A stretch of DNA of 19,368 nucleotides from Candidatus Hydrogenedentota bacterium (GTDB lineage Bacteria > Hydrogenedentota > Hydrogenedentia > Hydrogenedentiales > GCA-2746185): contig DTSJ01000015.1 in the NCBI GenBank assembly GCA_012965445.1, forward strand, positions 1 to 19,368. Direction: 5' to 3'. How positions within the stretch are numbered: position 1 is the first letter of the stretch; each line of letters starts with the position of its first letter. The position numbers and the translations under genes are program-made. This document shows, in pieces, positions 1 to 7,434 of the stretch. The notes beneath the pieces were generated by a model, which was not told where the DNA came from, ran no database searches, and saw only the letters and a list, made by a program, of their open reading frames with translations.

Positions 1-923
1 AGTATCTGCAGGAACAGGGAGCCGAGGGTGCACGCGGCAATCAGAAACTCTGGATGGGCGCGTTTGGTCACGGAAGGATATCCGGCAAACTGGCCTATCC
101 CGGCGATCTGGGTCTTGGCGGCGTAAAAGCGAATGAGGAAATCCGCTGGTTCGACTACTGGTTGAGGGGAATCGACACCGGCATCATGGACGAGCCTCCT
201 ATCAACTATTTTCTGATGGGGTCAGCAAAACAGGGTTCTCCGTCGGAGAACAATCAATTGCTGCACACTGACTCATGGCCTCCTGAAAGTACACCCACGA
301 AGTTCTATCTGCACGAAGGTTTCGCGGTCAGCACTAGCAAACCGACTTCGCTAAAGGGAAAGTCGTCCTACGATCACGACCCGGAGAACACAATACCGAC
401 GGTTGGTGGAGCAAATCTACGTATCGAAAAAGGCCCCATGGATCAGCGCTACATCGGAAATCGGGACGACTATCTTCGATTCGAGACAAAACCTTTGGCT
501 GAGGATCTGATTGTTACTGGAAAGATCGACATGGAACTTTACGCCGCGACCGATGGGCTCGATACAGATTTCATGGTCAAGCTCGTGGATATTTATCCTG
601 ACGGTTACGAGGCCATCATCATGGACAACCCGATACGTGCTCGTTTTCGTCATGGTCGGGAACCGGGCGATGAAAAAATGATGACTCCCAACAAACCGGA
701 GCGAATGAATATTGACCTGTGGAGTACGGCGATCGTGTTCGAAAAGGGCCATCGAATCGGAATTCATGTCAGCTCAAGTAATTTCCCGCGCTTCGAAGTG
801 AACACGAACACGGGTGAAACCGCTGGCGAAAACACAATTCCGCCGCGGGTTGCCCGCAACACAATTTATCATAACAGTCGATATCCGTCAGCGCTGACGC
901 TGCCTGTGATCTCAGCGGAGTAA
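1..923 (+). CDS. CocE/NonD family hydrolase, C-terminal part (5' end outside window)
   Basis: The reading frame is open from base 3 to the TAA at 921-923, so the gene starts before the window and the first in-window ATG (54) is internal. What remains is the end of an alpha/beta hydrolase of the CocE/NonD type (the cocaine esterase and X-Pro dipeptidyl-peptidase group), which cleaves acyl or peptide bonds with a Ser-Asp-His triad. The segment LWMGAFGHG matches the family's GPW.H block, and its histidine (bases 69-71) is the likely catalytic one. NEEIRWFDYWLRGIDTG, a family hallmark, follows, and then a beta-rich C-terminal jelly-roll domain including a TDTDFMVKLVDIYPDG-like stretch (here GLDTDFMVKLVDIYPDG). 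The nucleophile and acid lie outside the window, so activity and any signal peptide cannot be judged. The next gene begins 81 bases downstream. The family call is secure; the substrate is unknown. Confidence 0.88.
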   Translation, partial: YLQEQGAEGARGNQKLWMGAFGHGRISGKLAYPGDLGLGGVKANEEIRWFDYWLRGIDTGIMDEPPINYFLMGSAKQGSPSENNQLLHTDSWPPESTPTKFYLHEGFAVSTSKPTSLKGKSSYDHDPENTIPTVGGANLRIEKGPMDQRYIGNRDDYLRFETKPLAEDLIVTGKIDMELYAATDGLDTDFMVKLVDIYPDGYEAIIMDNPIRARFRHGREPGDEKMMTPNKPERMNIDLWSTAIVFEKGHRIGIHVSSSNFPRFEVNTNTGETAGENTIPPRVARNTIYHNSRYPSALTLPVISAE

Positions 924-1004
924 TTGATTGAATATATTCAGTACGCTGAACATTCAGATGTTACACTAAAAATCCATCGTCTAACGAATCTGGGAGGAAA
1001 CGCG

Positions 1005-1472
1005 ATGACAAAGCAAGAACTCATCAATCAGGTATTTGCCAGTAAAACGTTTCTCGACAAGTCGACCGACGTGCTTACTGAGGAAGATTCAGGTATTACT
1101 CCAGTTGAGGGCATGATGACTGCGGCTCAGCAAATTGCGCACATCGCCCAGACTGCGGACTGGTTCCTGGAAGGCGTGTTTGGCGACGGCTTCAATATGG
1201 ACTTCGAAGAATCCGCCAAGGAAATCATGAAAGTTACGTCGCTCAGTGAAGCACGCGACTGGCTGCAGCGTTCGTACGACAACGTGGTGGAAACTGTCGG
1301 CTCGAAATCCGAAGAAGAACTGGCTGAGCTTACACCTGAAAGCTCGGTCATGGGCTCGACACCGAAAGTGCTCGTGCTGGGCGGAATACCTGAACACACC
1401 GCGCACCATCGCGGCGCCCTGACCGTATACACCCGGCTCGCGGGAAAAGTCCCGTCTATGCCTTATATGTAA
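1005..1472 (+). CDS. DinB-fold (DinB/YfiT superfamily) protein, 155 aa
   Basis: A four-helix-bundle protein of the DinB/YfiT superfamily. Known members are metal-dependent thiol transferases or stress proteins, but most have no defined reaction. I chose ATG 1005 because GGGAGGAA lies just before it; the frame is open further upstream to 924 without a ribosome binding site. The putative metal ligands are H46 (in QQIAHIAQ) and the H131-x3-H135 pair in PEHTAHHRGALTVY. The HHRG(A/Q)LT.Y ending is typical of this superfamily. No signal peptide or membrane helix is visible, so it is probably cytoplasmic. It lies 27 bases before a second DinB-fold gene, and the pair ends at a terminator, so they are likely one transcript. 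The function is not predictable beyond the fold. Confidence 0.85.
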   Translation: MTKQELINQVFASKTFLDKSTDVLTEEDSGITPVEGMMTAAQQIAHIAQTADWFLEGVFGDGFNMDFEESAKEIMKVTSLSEARDWLQRSYDNVVETVGSKSEEELAELTPESSVMGSTPKVLVLGGIPEHTAHHRGALTVYTRLAGKVPSMPYM

Positions 1473-1499
1473 AAACTGAACCATACCGAAAGGAAACAA

Positions 1500-1970
1500 A
1501 TGTCAAAAGAAGAACTTGTGAAAGCACTAATGACCTGCCGTGGCTACATGACCATGCACACCAATGGTCTCACCGATGAGCAACTAACCACTGTCCCCGA
1601 AGGACTCGAAAACAACATCCTGTGGAATCTGGGACACCTGTATCATTCACACTGCGGCATGACATACGGCAACTCTGGCCTCGAGAGCCCCTCGCCCGAG
1701 AACTACGGTGACCTCTTCAAAGGTGGCACGAAACCGTCCGATTGGGCCGAGGCCCCCTCCATAGAAGAAGTGACCGGGAATTTCAACGGCATCATGGATA
1801 AAATCGTTGGCGACTACACGGCCGGGATATTCGATAACTTCAAACCCACCGAGCTCGGGCCAGGAATGACGCTCGACAGTATCGAAGATGCGCTGGGCTT
1901 CGTCCTCATCCACGAATCCGTTCACCACGGAAACCTCATCACCATGAGACGCCTCCTTGGCGTAAGCTAG
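1500..1970 (+). CDS. DinB-fold protein (DinB_2 type), 156 aa
   Basis: The second DinB-fold gene of the pair starts at ATG 1500 after AAAGGAAA. It has H46 in NILWNLGHL and the H138-x3-H142 pair in HESVHHGNL, the three-histidine metal site expected of the DinB_2 group. It resembles the 3091-3573 protein closely: both have GLTDEQ at residues 23-28, PEG-x-E-x-NILWN-x-GHL at 33-47 and HE-x2-H-x-G at 138-144, so the two are paralogues of almost equal length. It differs clearly from the 1005-1472 neighbour apart from the histidine positions. It is probably cytoplasmic, with no export signal. Its reaction is unknown; thiol-related transfer is known for some superfamily members but cannot be assigned here. 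Confidence 0.86.
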   Translation: MSKEELVKALMTCRGYMTMHTNGLTDEQLTTVPEGLENNILWNLGHLYHSHCGMTYGNSGLESPSPENYGDLFKGGTKPSDWAEAPSIEEVTGNFNGIMDKIVGDYTAGIFDNFKPTELGPGMTLDSIEDALGFVLIHESVHHGNLITMRRLLGVS

Positions 1971-1986
1971 ATCTATTCCCCCGTCG

Positions 1987-2014
1987 GGGCGACCCTATGT
2001 GGTCGCCCTTTTTT
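1987..2014 (+). terminator. Rho-independent terminator
   Basis: An 8-bp perfect GC-rich stem, GGGCGACC / GGTCGCCC, has a 6-base loop (CTATGT) and is followed at once by six T residues (2009-2014). It lies 16 bases after the stop of the second DinB gene and separates that pair from the Tat-signal gene at 2049. Confidence 0.93.
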
Positions 2015-2048
2015 ATTCTATATGAATTCATAATCGAGGAGACATCCA

Positions 2049-2939
2049 ATGCAAGAACGCAGGGCAACGATTTCAAGACGTTCCTTTGTAGGCGGCGCAG
2101 TCAGCGTCGCAGCAACAACCTTGTTCCCGCGACAACTCTACGCTGCCAATGACGGGAAACCGAACTCCAATTTCAACGGTGTCCAGATCGGCGCGATAAC
2201 CTACAGCTACCGCTCGATGCCCAGCAGCGCCGAAGACCTCCTCGGATACCTCGTTCAAAATGGTCTAAGCTCCGTAGAGTTGATGGGCGGTCCCGCCGAA
2301 GAATTCGCGAAGAGACATACGCCCGAAACAGGCATCGACGCCCCCATGGACGGATACAAAGCTCTGCGCAAAATGTACAAAGAAGCAGGTGTCAACATCC
2401 ACATCGTAAAATTCGGCAACATCGGAGACCGCAACATGTCAGACGAACAAATCAACTACTACTTCCGCGCCGCCAAAGCCCTCGGCGCAAAAGGCATCAC
2501 CCGCGAAATGTCCAAGCCTATCGCCAGAAAACTCGGCCCCCTCGCCGACAAACACAAGATCATAATCGCCTTCCACAACCACACGCAAATCGAACCAGAC
2601 ACCTACGACGGCGACATGTTGTCCTACGGAAAATACCTCGGCATCAATCTGGATATCGGACACTTCGTCGCAGGTACCGGCGTATCCCCCATCCCCCTCA
2701 TCGAAAAGCACCACAAGAGGATCCTCAGCCTCCACCTCAAAGACCGAAAAAAGAACGACGGCCCCAACATGCCCTGGGGCGAAGGCGACACACCCATCGC
2801 CGAAGTCCTCCAATTCATCAAAAAGAACAAACTAAAAATAACCGGCGACATAGAAGTAGAATACAAAATCCCAGCAGACTCCGACGCAGCCAAAGAAGTA
2901 GGCCGTTGCGCACAATATTGCAAAGATGCACTCGCCTAG
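2049..2939 (+). CDS. Tat-exported sugar phosphate isomerase/epimerase-like TIM-barrel protein
   Basis: A 296-residue protein of the xylose isomerase-like TIM-barrel (AP endonuclease 2 / sugar isomerase-epimerase) superfamily. It opens with a twin-arginine signal: SRRSFVGG at residues 9-16, a hydrophobic stretch to about 25, and probable cleavage near LYA-AND at 30-34. It would therefore be exported folded, usually with its metal in place. Likely active-site or metal residues are E153, the FHNH block (H176, H178), D202 and H205 in NLDIGHF, H229 in SLHLKDR, and E269 in DIEVEY. These follow the order seen in this superfamily. The start ATG has GAGGAG upstream. It lies between two DinB-fold genes. 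Exported members are common in Planctomycetes-like bacteria and are presumed to act on sugars or inositol-like compounds, but the substrate is not known. Confidence 0.85.
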   Translation: MQERRATISRRSFVGGAVSVAATTLFPRQLYAANDGKPNSNFNGVQIGAITYSYRSMPSSAEDLLGYLVQNGLSSVELMGGPAEEFAKRHTPETGIDAPMDGYKALRKMYKEAGVNIHIVKFGNIGDRNMSDEQINYYFRAAKALGAKGITREMSKPIARKLGPLADKHKIIIAFHNHTQIEPDTYDGDMLSYGKYLGINLDIGHFVAGTGVSPIPLIEKHHKRILSLHLKDRKKNDGPNMPWGEGDTPIAEVLQFIKKNKLKITGDIEVEYKIPADSDAAKEVGRCAQYCKDALA

Positions 2940-3045
2940 CGTAATCAGAGTACTGTCTAGCCATTCGTTGCTTGCTTGATCCACAAGAGTTGTAACGCTC
3001 TGACCTTCCAATGCAACGAACTCGCGTAGTATCCAGGGACTACTT

Positions 3046-3054
3046 TGATACAAT
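3046..3054 (+). promoter_or_regulatory. Possible extended -10 promoter for the 3091 DinB gene
   Basis: TGATACAAT combines an extended -10 TG with TACAAT, which matches five of six bases of the TATAAT consensus. It lies 36 bases before the TTG start at 3091. No good -35 element is visible, as is usual for extended -10 promoters. It sits in the 151-base gap after the Tat-signal gene. Confidence 0.4.
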
Positions 3055-3090
3055 CACCGTTGTAACCATAACCGTTCAGGAGACGTACCC

Positions 3091-3573
3091 TTGAACCTGC
3101 CCCCCCCATTCAAAACATTCCGCATTACCCGATTCCATATGATGCGCGAGCTCGAAGGCCTCACCGACGAGCAAATGGTTTATATCCCCGAAGGCCGCGA
3201 AGACAACATCCTTTGGAACGTGGGACATCTCCTCTGCTCGATTTCAAGACTGACCTACGTCTTCAGCGGACACCCCCTCCCAATCCCGGAAGGCTACCTC
3301 GCTCTCTTCGGAAAAGACACCTCTGCACGGGACTGGAAAGAGAGCCCCGATGTACAAACTGTCGTTGACCGATTCGTCGAACTGGCCAAACAAATCGAAT
3401 TCGACTATCAGAACGAAATCTTCAAAGTATACAAGGCACTGCAGATCGTTCCCGAAGACAACATCGCATCCGTCGAGGAAGCCATCGCGTTTCATTGCTT
3501 CCACGAAGGTTTGCATATTGGAAAAATACTGACGTTGAAAGAAGCCATGGGACTCCCTGTCAAAGGAGGGTGA
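3091..3573 (+). CDS. DinB-fold protein (DinB_2 type), TTG start, 160 aa
   Basis: A paralogue of the 1500-1970 protein. H46 in NILWNVGHL and the H138-x3-H142 pair in FHEGLHIG occupy exactly the same residue numbers, and GLTDEQ is at 23-28 in both. That equality of length supports the TTG start at 3091, which also has AGGAG eight bases upstream (3078-3082); the first in-frame ATGs are at about residue 17. The fourth to sixth codons lie in a run of eight C residues (3100-3107), which could slip or be misread. No signal peptide is seen. A methyltransferase reading frame begins three bases after the stop, and its ribosome binding site lies inside this gene's last codons, so the two were probably co-transcribed. 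The reaction is unknown. Confidence 0.83.
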   Translation: MNLPPPFKTFRITRFHMMRELEGLTDEQMVYIPEGREDNILWNVGHLLCSISRLTYVFSGHPLPIPEGYLALFGKDTSARDWKESPDVQTVVDRFVELAKQIEFDYQNEIFKVYKALQIVPEDNIASVEEAIAFHCFHEGLHIGKILTLKEAMGLPVKGG

Positions 3574-3576
3574 TCG

Positions 3577-3861
3577 ATGGCTGACGATTTTAAGGATCAC
3601 TTTTCCGCGAGTGCGGACGACTACAGCCTCTATCGCCCCGACTACCCGGACTCGCTCTTCGATCATCTTTCGATGATCGTACCCTCAACGAAACAAGCGT
3701 GGGATTGCGCAACGGGAAACGGTCAGGCAGCCATCGCGCTTGCGAATCACTTCGACCAGGTCATCGCGACTGACGCAAGCGAGAAGCAAATTTCAAAAGC
3801 GGCTTCAGTCGAAAACATAACCTACGCCGTCGCTCCAGCAGAAAACAGCGGCGTTCAATGA
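3577..3861 (+). pseudogene. SAM-dependent class I methyltransferase, 3'-truncated remnant
   Basis: The first 94 residues read as the start of a class I SAM methyltransferase. FKDHFSASADDYSLYRPDYP is the typical opening, WDCATGNGQAAIAL (about 41-54) is the SAM-binding motif I, IATDAS (about 62-67) is the acidic second strand, and YAVAPAENSG (about 82-91) leads to the third. The family continues for roughly 150 more residues, with a D.V..AQA.HWF-like block, and nothing of that is present. After ENSG the sequence becomes glycosyltransferase in another frame and this frame stops at TGA 3859. The start ATG has GGAGGG nearby. A translated product would lack the catalytic half. A deletion, a rearrangement or an assembly join could explain the truncation. 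Confidence 0.75.
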
Positions 3862-4591
3862 ATCGGAAGCGATCTCCGATGTACTCACGGCACTCCGCGA
3901 ACAAACACCGGAGTACGACGTACTCGTAGTTAATGACTGATCGACCGACAATACCGTCGAGGTTGTAAAGCAACACGAAGGCGTAAATCTCATTCAACTC
4001 CCGTTCAATATGGGGATCGGCAGTACGGTTCAGACCGGCTATAAATATGCCGTCCAAAACGGATATGACATCGCGGTGCAATGCGATGCAGACGGCCAGC
4101 ACCCAGTGCATCAGCTCTCGATCATCGTGCAGGGGGTGATCGATGGCAAAGGTGACATGGTCATCGGATCGCGGTATGTCGCGGATACGGACTATGTTCC
4201 GTCGTTCTTCCGACGCGTTGGCAAGTCCCTGCTGTCGCGCATTGTCGACTCCGTAGTTGGCGACGGCGTGACGGACACCACGTCTGGATTTCGTGCAATG
4301 AACCAGGCGGTCTTCAGCACTTTCGCCCGCCCTTACCCCGACGATTACCCTGAGGCTGAAGCCCTCGTCATCATGCACAAACGTGGGCTGAAGGCGGTTG
4401 AAATCCCCGTTGACATGCAGGCACGCCAAGGCGGCGAAAGCTCCATCAATAGTCGGCGTGCTGCCTATTACTTCATTAAGGTTAGTTTGGCGATTTTCAT
4501 AGGCGCTTTCAAGAGCAAGAACCATCGACCGGCGGACAGCGTATCCATAGCGGAAGCCAAAAGCCTTGAAGAAAAAACGGAGTCACGATGA
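3851..4591 (+). pseudogene. Family 2 glycosyltransferase (DPM-like), lacking N-terminus and interrupted by TGA
   Basis: A GT-A fold glycosyltransferase of the dolichol-phosphate-mannose-synthase-like type, which moves a sugar from a nucleotide donor to a lipid carrier at the membrane. In frame from about 3851 the text reads AFNESEAISDVLTALREQ, then DVLVVND, then a TGA at 3938-3940 exactly where family members have glycine in NDGSTDNT, then STDNTVEVV onwards. The usual first beta strand (V.IPA before FNE) is absent because methyltransferase sequence precedes it. The rest is intact: CDADGQHP (the DxD-type metal site), GSRYV, and TDTTSGFRAMN. An open frame of 193 residues from ATG 4010 could still be translated but would lack the donor-binding strands. 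Its stop overlaps the DUF2304 start (ATGA). GGA to TGA is one base change, so a nonsense mutation or sequence error are both possible. Confidence 0.8.
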
Positions 4592-4980
4592 ATCCTGATA
4601 CACTGGAATTGGTCAGTATACAGCCTGTTCACAGAATCGCACTCTTGGTGCTGAGCATTGTTCTGTTCGTGCTTGTGATAGAACTTGTCCGTCGCGAACT
4701 ACTCAAAGAACGCTACGCGCTGCTTTGGTTGGCAACGTCTGTACTTGGTGTCGTTATCGGTATTTTCACAGCCATCATCGAATGGCTAACTGTGAGTCTG
4801 CATTTTCAGCTTCTCACGACACTCTATGTGGTGTCGTTTATATATACCCTTGGAATTATTCTCGCCTTTAGCGTCATCATCACCAGGCAGATCGAGCGTA
4901 ACCGCATTCTTGCACAGGAAGTCGCACTCCTGTCGAACCGACTCGACAAACTCGAAGAGAACCATAGTAATGCAGAATAA
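4588..4980 (+). CDS. DUF2304 domain membrane protein, 130 aa
   Basis: A small integral membrane protein with three hydrophobic helices at about 17-33, 46-66 and 77-99. It ends in a charged, heptad-like tail (about 100-125, IERNRILAQEVALLSNRLDK) that may form a coiled coil. The segment RRELLKERYALLWLA between helices one and two is characteristic of DUF2304. This family is commonly encoded next to DPM-like family 2 glycosyltransferases and is thought to help them at the membrane in lipid-linked sugar or cell-envelope glycan synthesis. Here the start overlaps the glycosyltransferase stop (ATGA at 4588-4591), so translation was probably coupled. If the glycosyltransferase is really broken, this gene has lost its partner. 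The family call is good; the molecular role is inferred from neighbours. Confidence 0.85.
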   Translation: MNPDTLELVSIQPVHRIALLVLSIVLFVLVIELVRRELLKERYALLWLATSVLGVVIGIFTAIIEWLTVSLHFQLLTTLYVVSFIYTLGIILAFSVIITRQIERNRILAQEVALLSNRLDKLEENHSNAE

Positions 4981-5158
4981 CGAAGTGCAGAAAACCGACA
5001 ACGAAAAATCTCAAGAAGTTCAACGTCCAGCCTGGACGATCTGGATTCTAATTACATGGATTGCCGCTACAGCCGCGATCTACTACTACAACTTCACCCA
5101 ATCCTTCTACCATGAGAATCAATCGAGTATACAGACTCTCATCGATAGACTATTCTAA
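4970..5158 (+). CDS. Small single-pass membrane protein, 62 aa, unknown
   Basis: A 62-residue frame starts at ATG 4970, eleven bases inside the end of the DUF2304 gene. It has a polar N-terminus (about 1-20, rich in N, E, K and Q), one hydrophobic segment WTIWILITWIAATAAIYYY (about 22-40), and a polar tail ending in QTLIDRLF. The overlap, the single clean membrane helix and the fact that it fills the space before the convergent gene at 5175 favour a real gene translated by coupling. The frame extends upstream without a plausible start. I do not recognise the family. By position it may belong with the glycosyltransferase/DUF2304 pair as a membrane accessory, but this is inference only. Confidence 0.6.
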   Translation: MQNNEVQKTDNEKSQEVQRPAWTIWILITWIAATAAIYYYNFTQSFYHENQSSIQTLIDRLF

Positions 5159-5174
5159 AACTCTGAAATCTTAC

Positions 5175-6239
5175 TCAATCCGGGTGCGAGATATAACGCC
5201 TTATCTCTTCAGACTTAAAGCCGATTGCCATCGGTCGAATCACGCCGGGCAGAACGCCCACATCATATAGTTCCTTTACGATTCCGCTAAAACGAAGCCA
5301 ATGCGGAGCATCAAACGTTTTCAGATCGATGATGTGAAGACCGCAACGCGTTTCCGTATCCCGCGCACGTAGGTTCTCCTCGAGATCAAGATCCTGAAAC
5401 GTCCGATTCTCACGCCTGTCGGATAAACCAACGACCGCATGATCACCGATGAACGTCAACCCGCGCGCGAAGCCGGGAAGAAACGTCAACGGCTCGAAAA
5501 TACCTGTATCCAAATTGACCCGTCCAAAAAATCCCGTACCCGAGTCGATCAGCCAGAGCGTATCGTTGTACCAACGTGGAGAATGCGGCATGGACAAGCC
5601 CTCACACACAATTTCGTTCGATTCTACGTCAATGACGACACCCGAGCCTTTACGCTTGTCCCGCCAGCCATCCGTGACATCCGACCGACTCACTGCCGTG
5701 CAATATCGCGGTGCCCCGTCGCGCATGGCCAGCCCGTTCAGATGACAGCGATCTTCGGGTACCATTTTCGAAATCCAGGGAGGCCTCCAGAGCGGAATGA
5801 AATTGTGCTTGTCATCCGTGGTCGCCATACAGTTGAATAAGGTGTTTACAAATACAAGCCGCCCACCGCCATCGGTCGACATGTCATGTACATCAACGTC
5901 TCCCGTCACCCGCGACTCGCGCGGAACGTACACAGCATCATAACCGTCAAAAGACTGACCAGCTTCCAGCATGTTCTCAAAGCGCCATATCTGATACAGA
6001 GTCGATACGTGCAGGCTCTGCGCCGTTGCGTGCATTCCCATCACACGTTCAAGCGTACGCTCGAAAATGGAGAGTTTGCCATTGGGCTGCAAACCAATCA
6101 GAAACAACTTCCCCGTCTGATAGGTTGTGAGTGCAATGCTCGCCCCTGCCTCTGCCAGCCACTGCGGAAACATTCTGGATGTACTAATTTCAAGTACGGG
6201 CTTTTCAGCAGGCTCCCCAATCGACTCTCCATCACTCAT
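5175..6239 (-). CDS. TIGR03032-family (DUF4915-like) protein, 354 aa
   Basis: A 354-residue soluble protein matching the TIGR03032 family, whose biochemical role is not established. Recognisable blocks are FPQWLAEAGASIALTTYQTG (about 24-43), the central RCHLNGLAM (164-172), GLSMPHSPRWYNDTLWLIDS (about 214-233) and PGFARGLTF (255-263). The repeated strand-like segments with G, W and D turns suggest a beta-propeller-like fold. There is no signal peptide or membrane helix. The ATG at 6237-6239 has only a weak upstream GGGATGG. The gene stands alone: it converges on the 62-aa gene with a 16-base gap and diverges from the 6472 gene across 232 bases. The nearby glycan genes may be related in role, but nothing in the sequence shows this. 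Confidence 0.78.
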   Translation of the reverse strand: MSDGESIGEPAEKPVLEISTSRMFPQWLAEAGASIALTTYQTGKLFLIGLQPNGKLSIFERTLERVMGMHATAQSLHVSTLYQIWRFENMLEAGQSFDGYDAVYVPRESRVTGDVDVHDMSTDGGGRLVFVNTLFNCMATTDDKHNFIPLWRPPWISKMVPEDRCHLNGLAMRDGAPRYCTAVSRSDVTDGWRDKRKGSGVVIDVESNEIVCEGLSMPHSPRWYNDTLWLIDSGTGFFGRVNLDTGIFEPLTFLPGFARGLTFIGDHAVVGLSDRRENRTFQDLDLEENLRARDTETRCGLHIIDLKTFDAPHWLRFSGIVKELYDVGVLPGVIRPMAIGFKSEEIRRYISHPD

Positions 6240-6457
6240 ACACGCACCATCCCATCAATAATCGCATGTAGACCTGACAAGACGGACATTTCATAACTAA
6301 TACCCTTTTCACTGCGAAATACATCGAATCGATAATAGTCCACTTATATGATCATTTCAAGTGCATCAACATTTGTGACGAGGCAGCCGTTCTGCTAGTC
6401 CTTTGTATCGAACGCGAGATTCCCAGAAAAGAGTTTCAGTCCCGAGGGTGTTTCACG

Positions 6458-6463
6458 TACTAT
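6458..6463 (+). promoter_or_regulatory. Possible -10 element for 6472, suggesting a leaderless transcript
   Basis: TACTAT (five of six to TATAAT) ends eight bases before ATG 6472, with a weak TTTCAG about 18 bases upstream. No ribosome binding site precedes the ATG. If the element is used, the transcript would begin at or next to the start codon. The rest of the 232-base divergent gap (6240-6471) is AT-rich, with nothing else that I recognise. Confidence 0.25.
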
Positions 6464-6471
6464 AGCCGTCC

Positions 6472-7434
6472 ATGATTAGTGTGCCGAAAAAAGTCAAATA
6501 TTCGTTCGGTTTTATCGGAATTCTCCTGCTGCTGACACTCGTGATCGCCGAATGGCGATTCAACGCCGTGCGCACGTCACCGCACATCTACCGGAACACT
6601 CTTACCCAAGATGCGAATGTGGTGATAGTGGTGCAGCCGGAGAAAGCGCCCCATTTTGTTCAGTCGCTGGTGCGGGAGGTGTCCGATTATTCAGTGCCGA
6701 TGTGGATTTTGAGGGCGTCGATGCCGCATGAGTTTGGTGTGGCGTTGTTGGAGGATGAGGCCACGGGTGTGGTGGATATCTCGGTTTATGGGTCTTTGAA
6801 GCGTTTTGGAATCGCTGTAGTTTCCATGGATGCATTGAGTTCTCTGAGCGCGCTGGAAAATCGTATTGACTGGGAGCCGGACGGGTTGAGTTCTCCGCAA
6901 CGGGGCGTGTTGCTGGGAACTGCTAGTATAATTTCGGATGTGGATGCTTTGGATCAGATATTTCTTCAGTGGGGGGAACCGGGTTTGTTGGTGCCAAAAT
7001 CGATATCGGGTGATCATTTCTGGGAGCTGATGTTTGACAATCGGGCGGGGAAGGCTTATCTGAGCATGGCTTCAATGATGACGGCATTTGACTATAAGTT
7101 CAGTAAAGAGAATATGGATATACTTCTGAGTTCGATTCAGTTTGTGGTTATGCTGCGTGCTTATGCTGATGTTTCAGAGGATGATGTGATGTCGATCTCG
7201 ATTGATATGGATATTATTCCCGCTGCCCGGAACCGGGTTGGGGTTTTGAACATGAAGGGGGCCATCGACGAGGGATTCACGGAACTGGGCAAGCGACTGG
7301 TGGAAAGTCATGGAATTCAGGTCGAGGGTGGGAGCGATTGGAATGAGATGACGATCGAATTCCGGTATACAATTGATCAGGCGACGCAGTTCGTGGGGCA
7401 CTATTTTCTTGACGATGGGGGGGCGGACGGTTAG
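6472..7434 (+). CDS. Hypothetical protein with N-terminal membrane anchor, 320 aa
   Basis: I do not recognise this protein. It starts with a basic segment (PKKVKY) and one hydrophobic helix at about 11-26 (SFGFIGILLLLTLVIA), so it is probably anchored with the rest outside the cytoplasm. The helix lacks a clear cleavage site. The body has mixed alpha/beta character with no cysteines and no obvious catalytic motif; DANVVIVVQPEKAPHFVQSL (about 47-66) and a C-terminal WNEMTIEFRYT strand are typical stretches. The sense strand is rich in G and T, like the + strand throughout 6.5-10 kb, which probably reflects position rather than transfer. The stop overlaps the recR stop by four bases on the opposite strand (7431-7434). 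No ribosome binding site is evident at ATG 6472. Confidence 0.72.
   Translation: MISVPKKVKYSFGFIGILLLLTLVIAEWRFNAVRTSPHIYRNTLTQDANVVIVVQPEKAPHFVQSLVREVSDYSVPMWILRASMPHEFGVALLEDEATGVVDISVYGSLKRFGIAVVSMDALSSLSALENRIDWEPDGLSSPQRGVLLGTASIISDVDALDQIFLQWGEPGLLVPKSISGDHFWELMFDNRAGKAYLSMASMMTAFDYKFSKENMDILLSSIQFVVMLRAYADVSEDDVMSISIDMDIIPAARNRVGVLNMKGAIDEGFTELGKRLVESHGIQVEGGSDWNEMTIEFRYTIDQATQFVGHYFLDDGGADG

Noticed and set aside
924..1004. Upstream extension of the first DinB gene
   Set aside because: No ribosome binding site at the earlier start, whereas GGGAGGAA precedes ATG 1005 and the family motifs begin after it.
2439..2813. 124-codon minus-strand frame opposite the Tat-signal gene
   Set aside because: Composition is biased (V, G, D and F rich) as expected from a shadow of a C-rich gene, with no motif or start signal.
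3026..3043. Hairpin GTAGT...ACTAC before the third DinB gene
   Set aside because: The stem is only five bases with an eight-base loop and a short T run; it overlaps the probable promoter and is too weak for a terminator.
3938..3940. TGA read as an amino acid (selenocysteine, or glycine as in some candidate phyla codes)
   Set aside because: Several normal genes here end in TGA, the position is a conserved glycine rather than cysteine, and glycine elsewhere uses GGN codons.
3761..4525. 254-codon open frame on the minus strand, antisense to the glycosyltransferase
   Set aside because: No recognisable domain or ribosome binding site; the plus strand has clear glycosyltransferase motifs through the same bases.
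6240..6471. Replication origin in the divergent gap at the skew switch
   Set aside because: No DnaA-box-like 9-mers are visible there, whereas the gap upstream of dnaA has three; the skew signal alone is kept as a separate finding.
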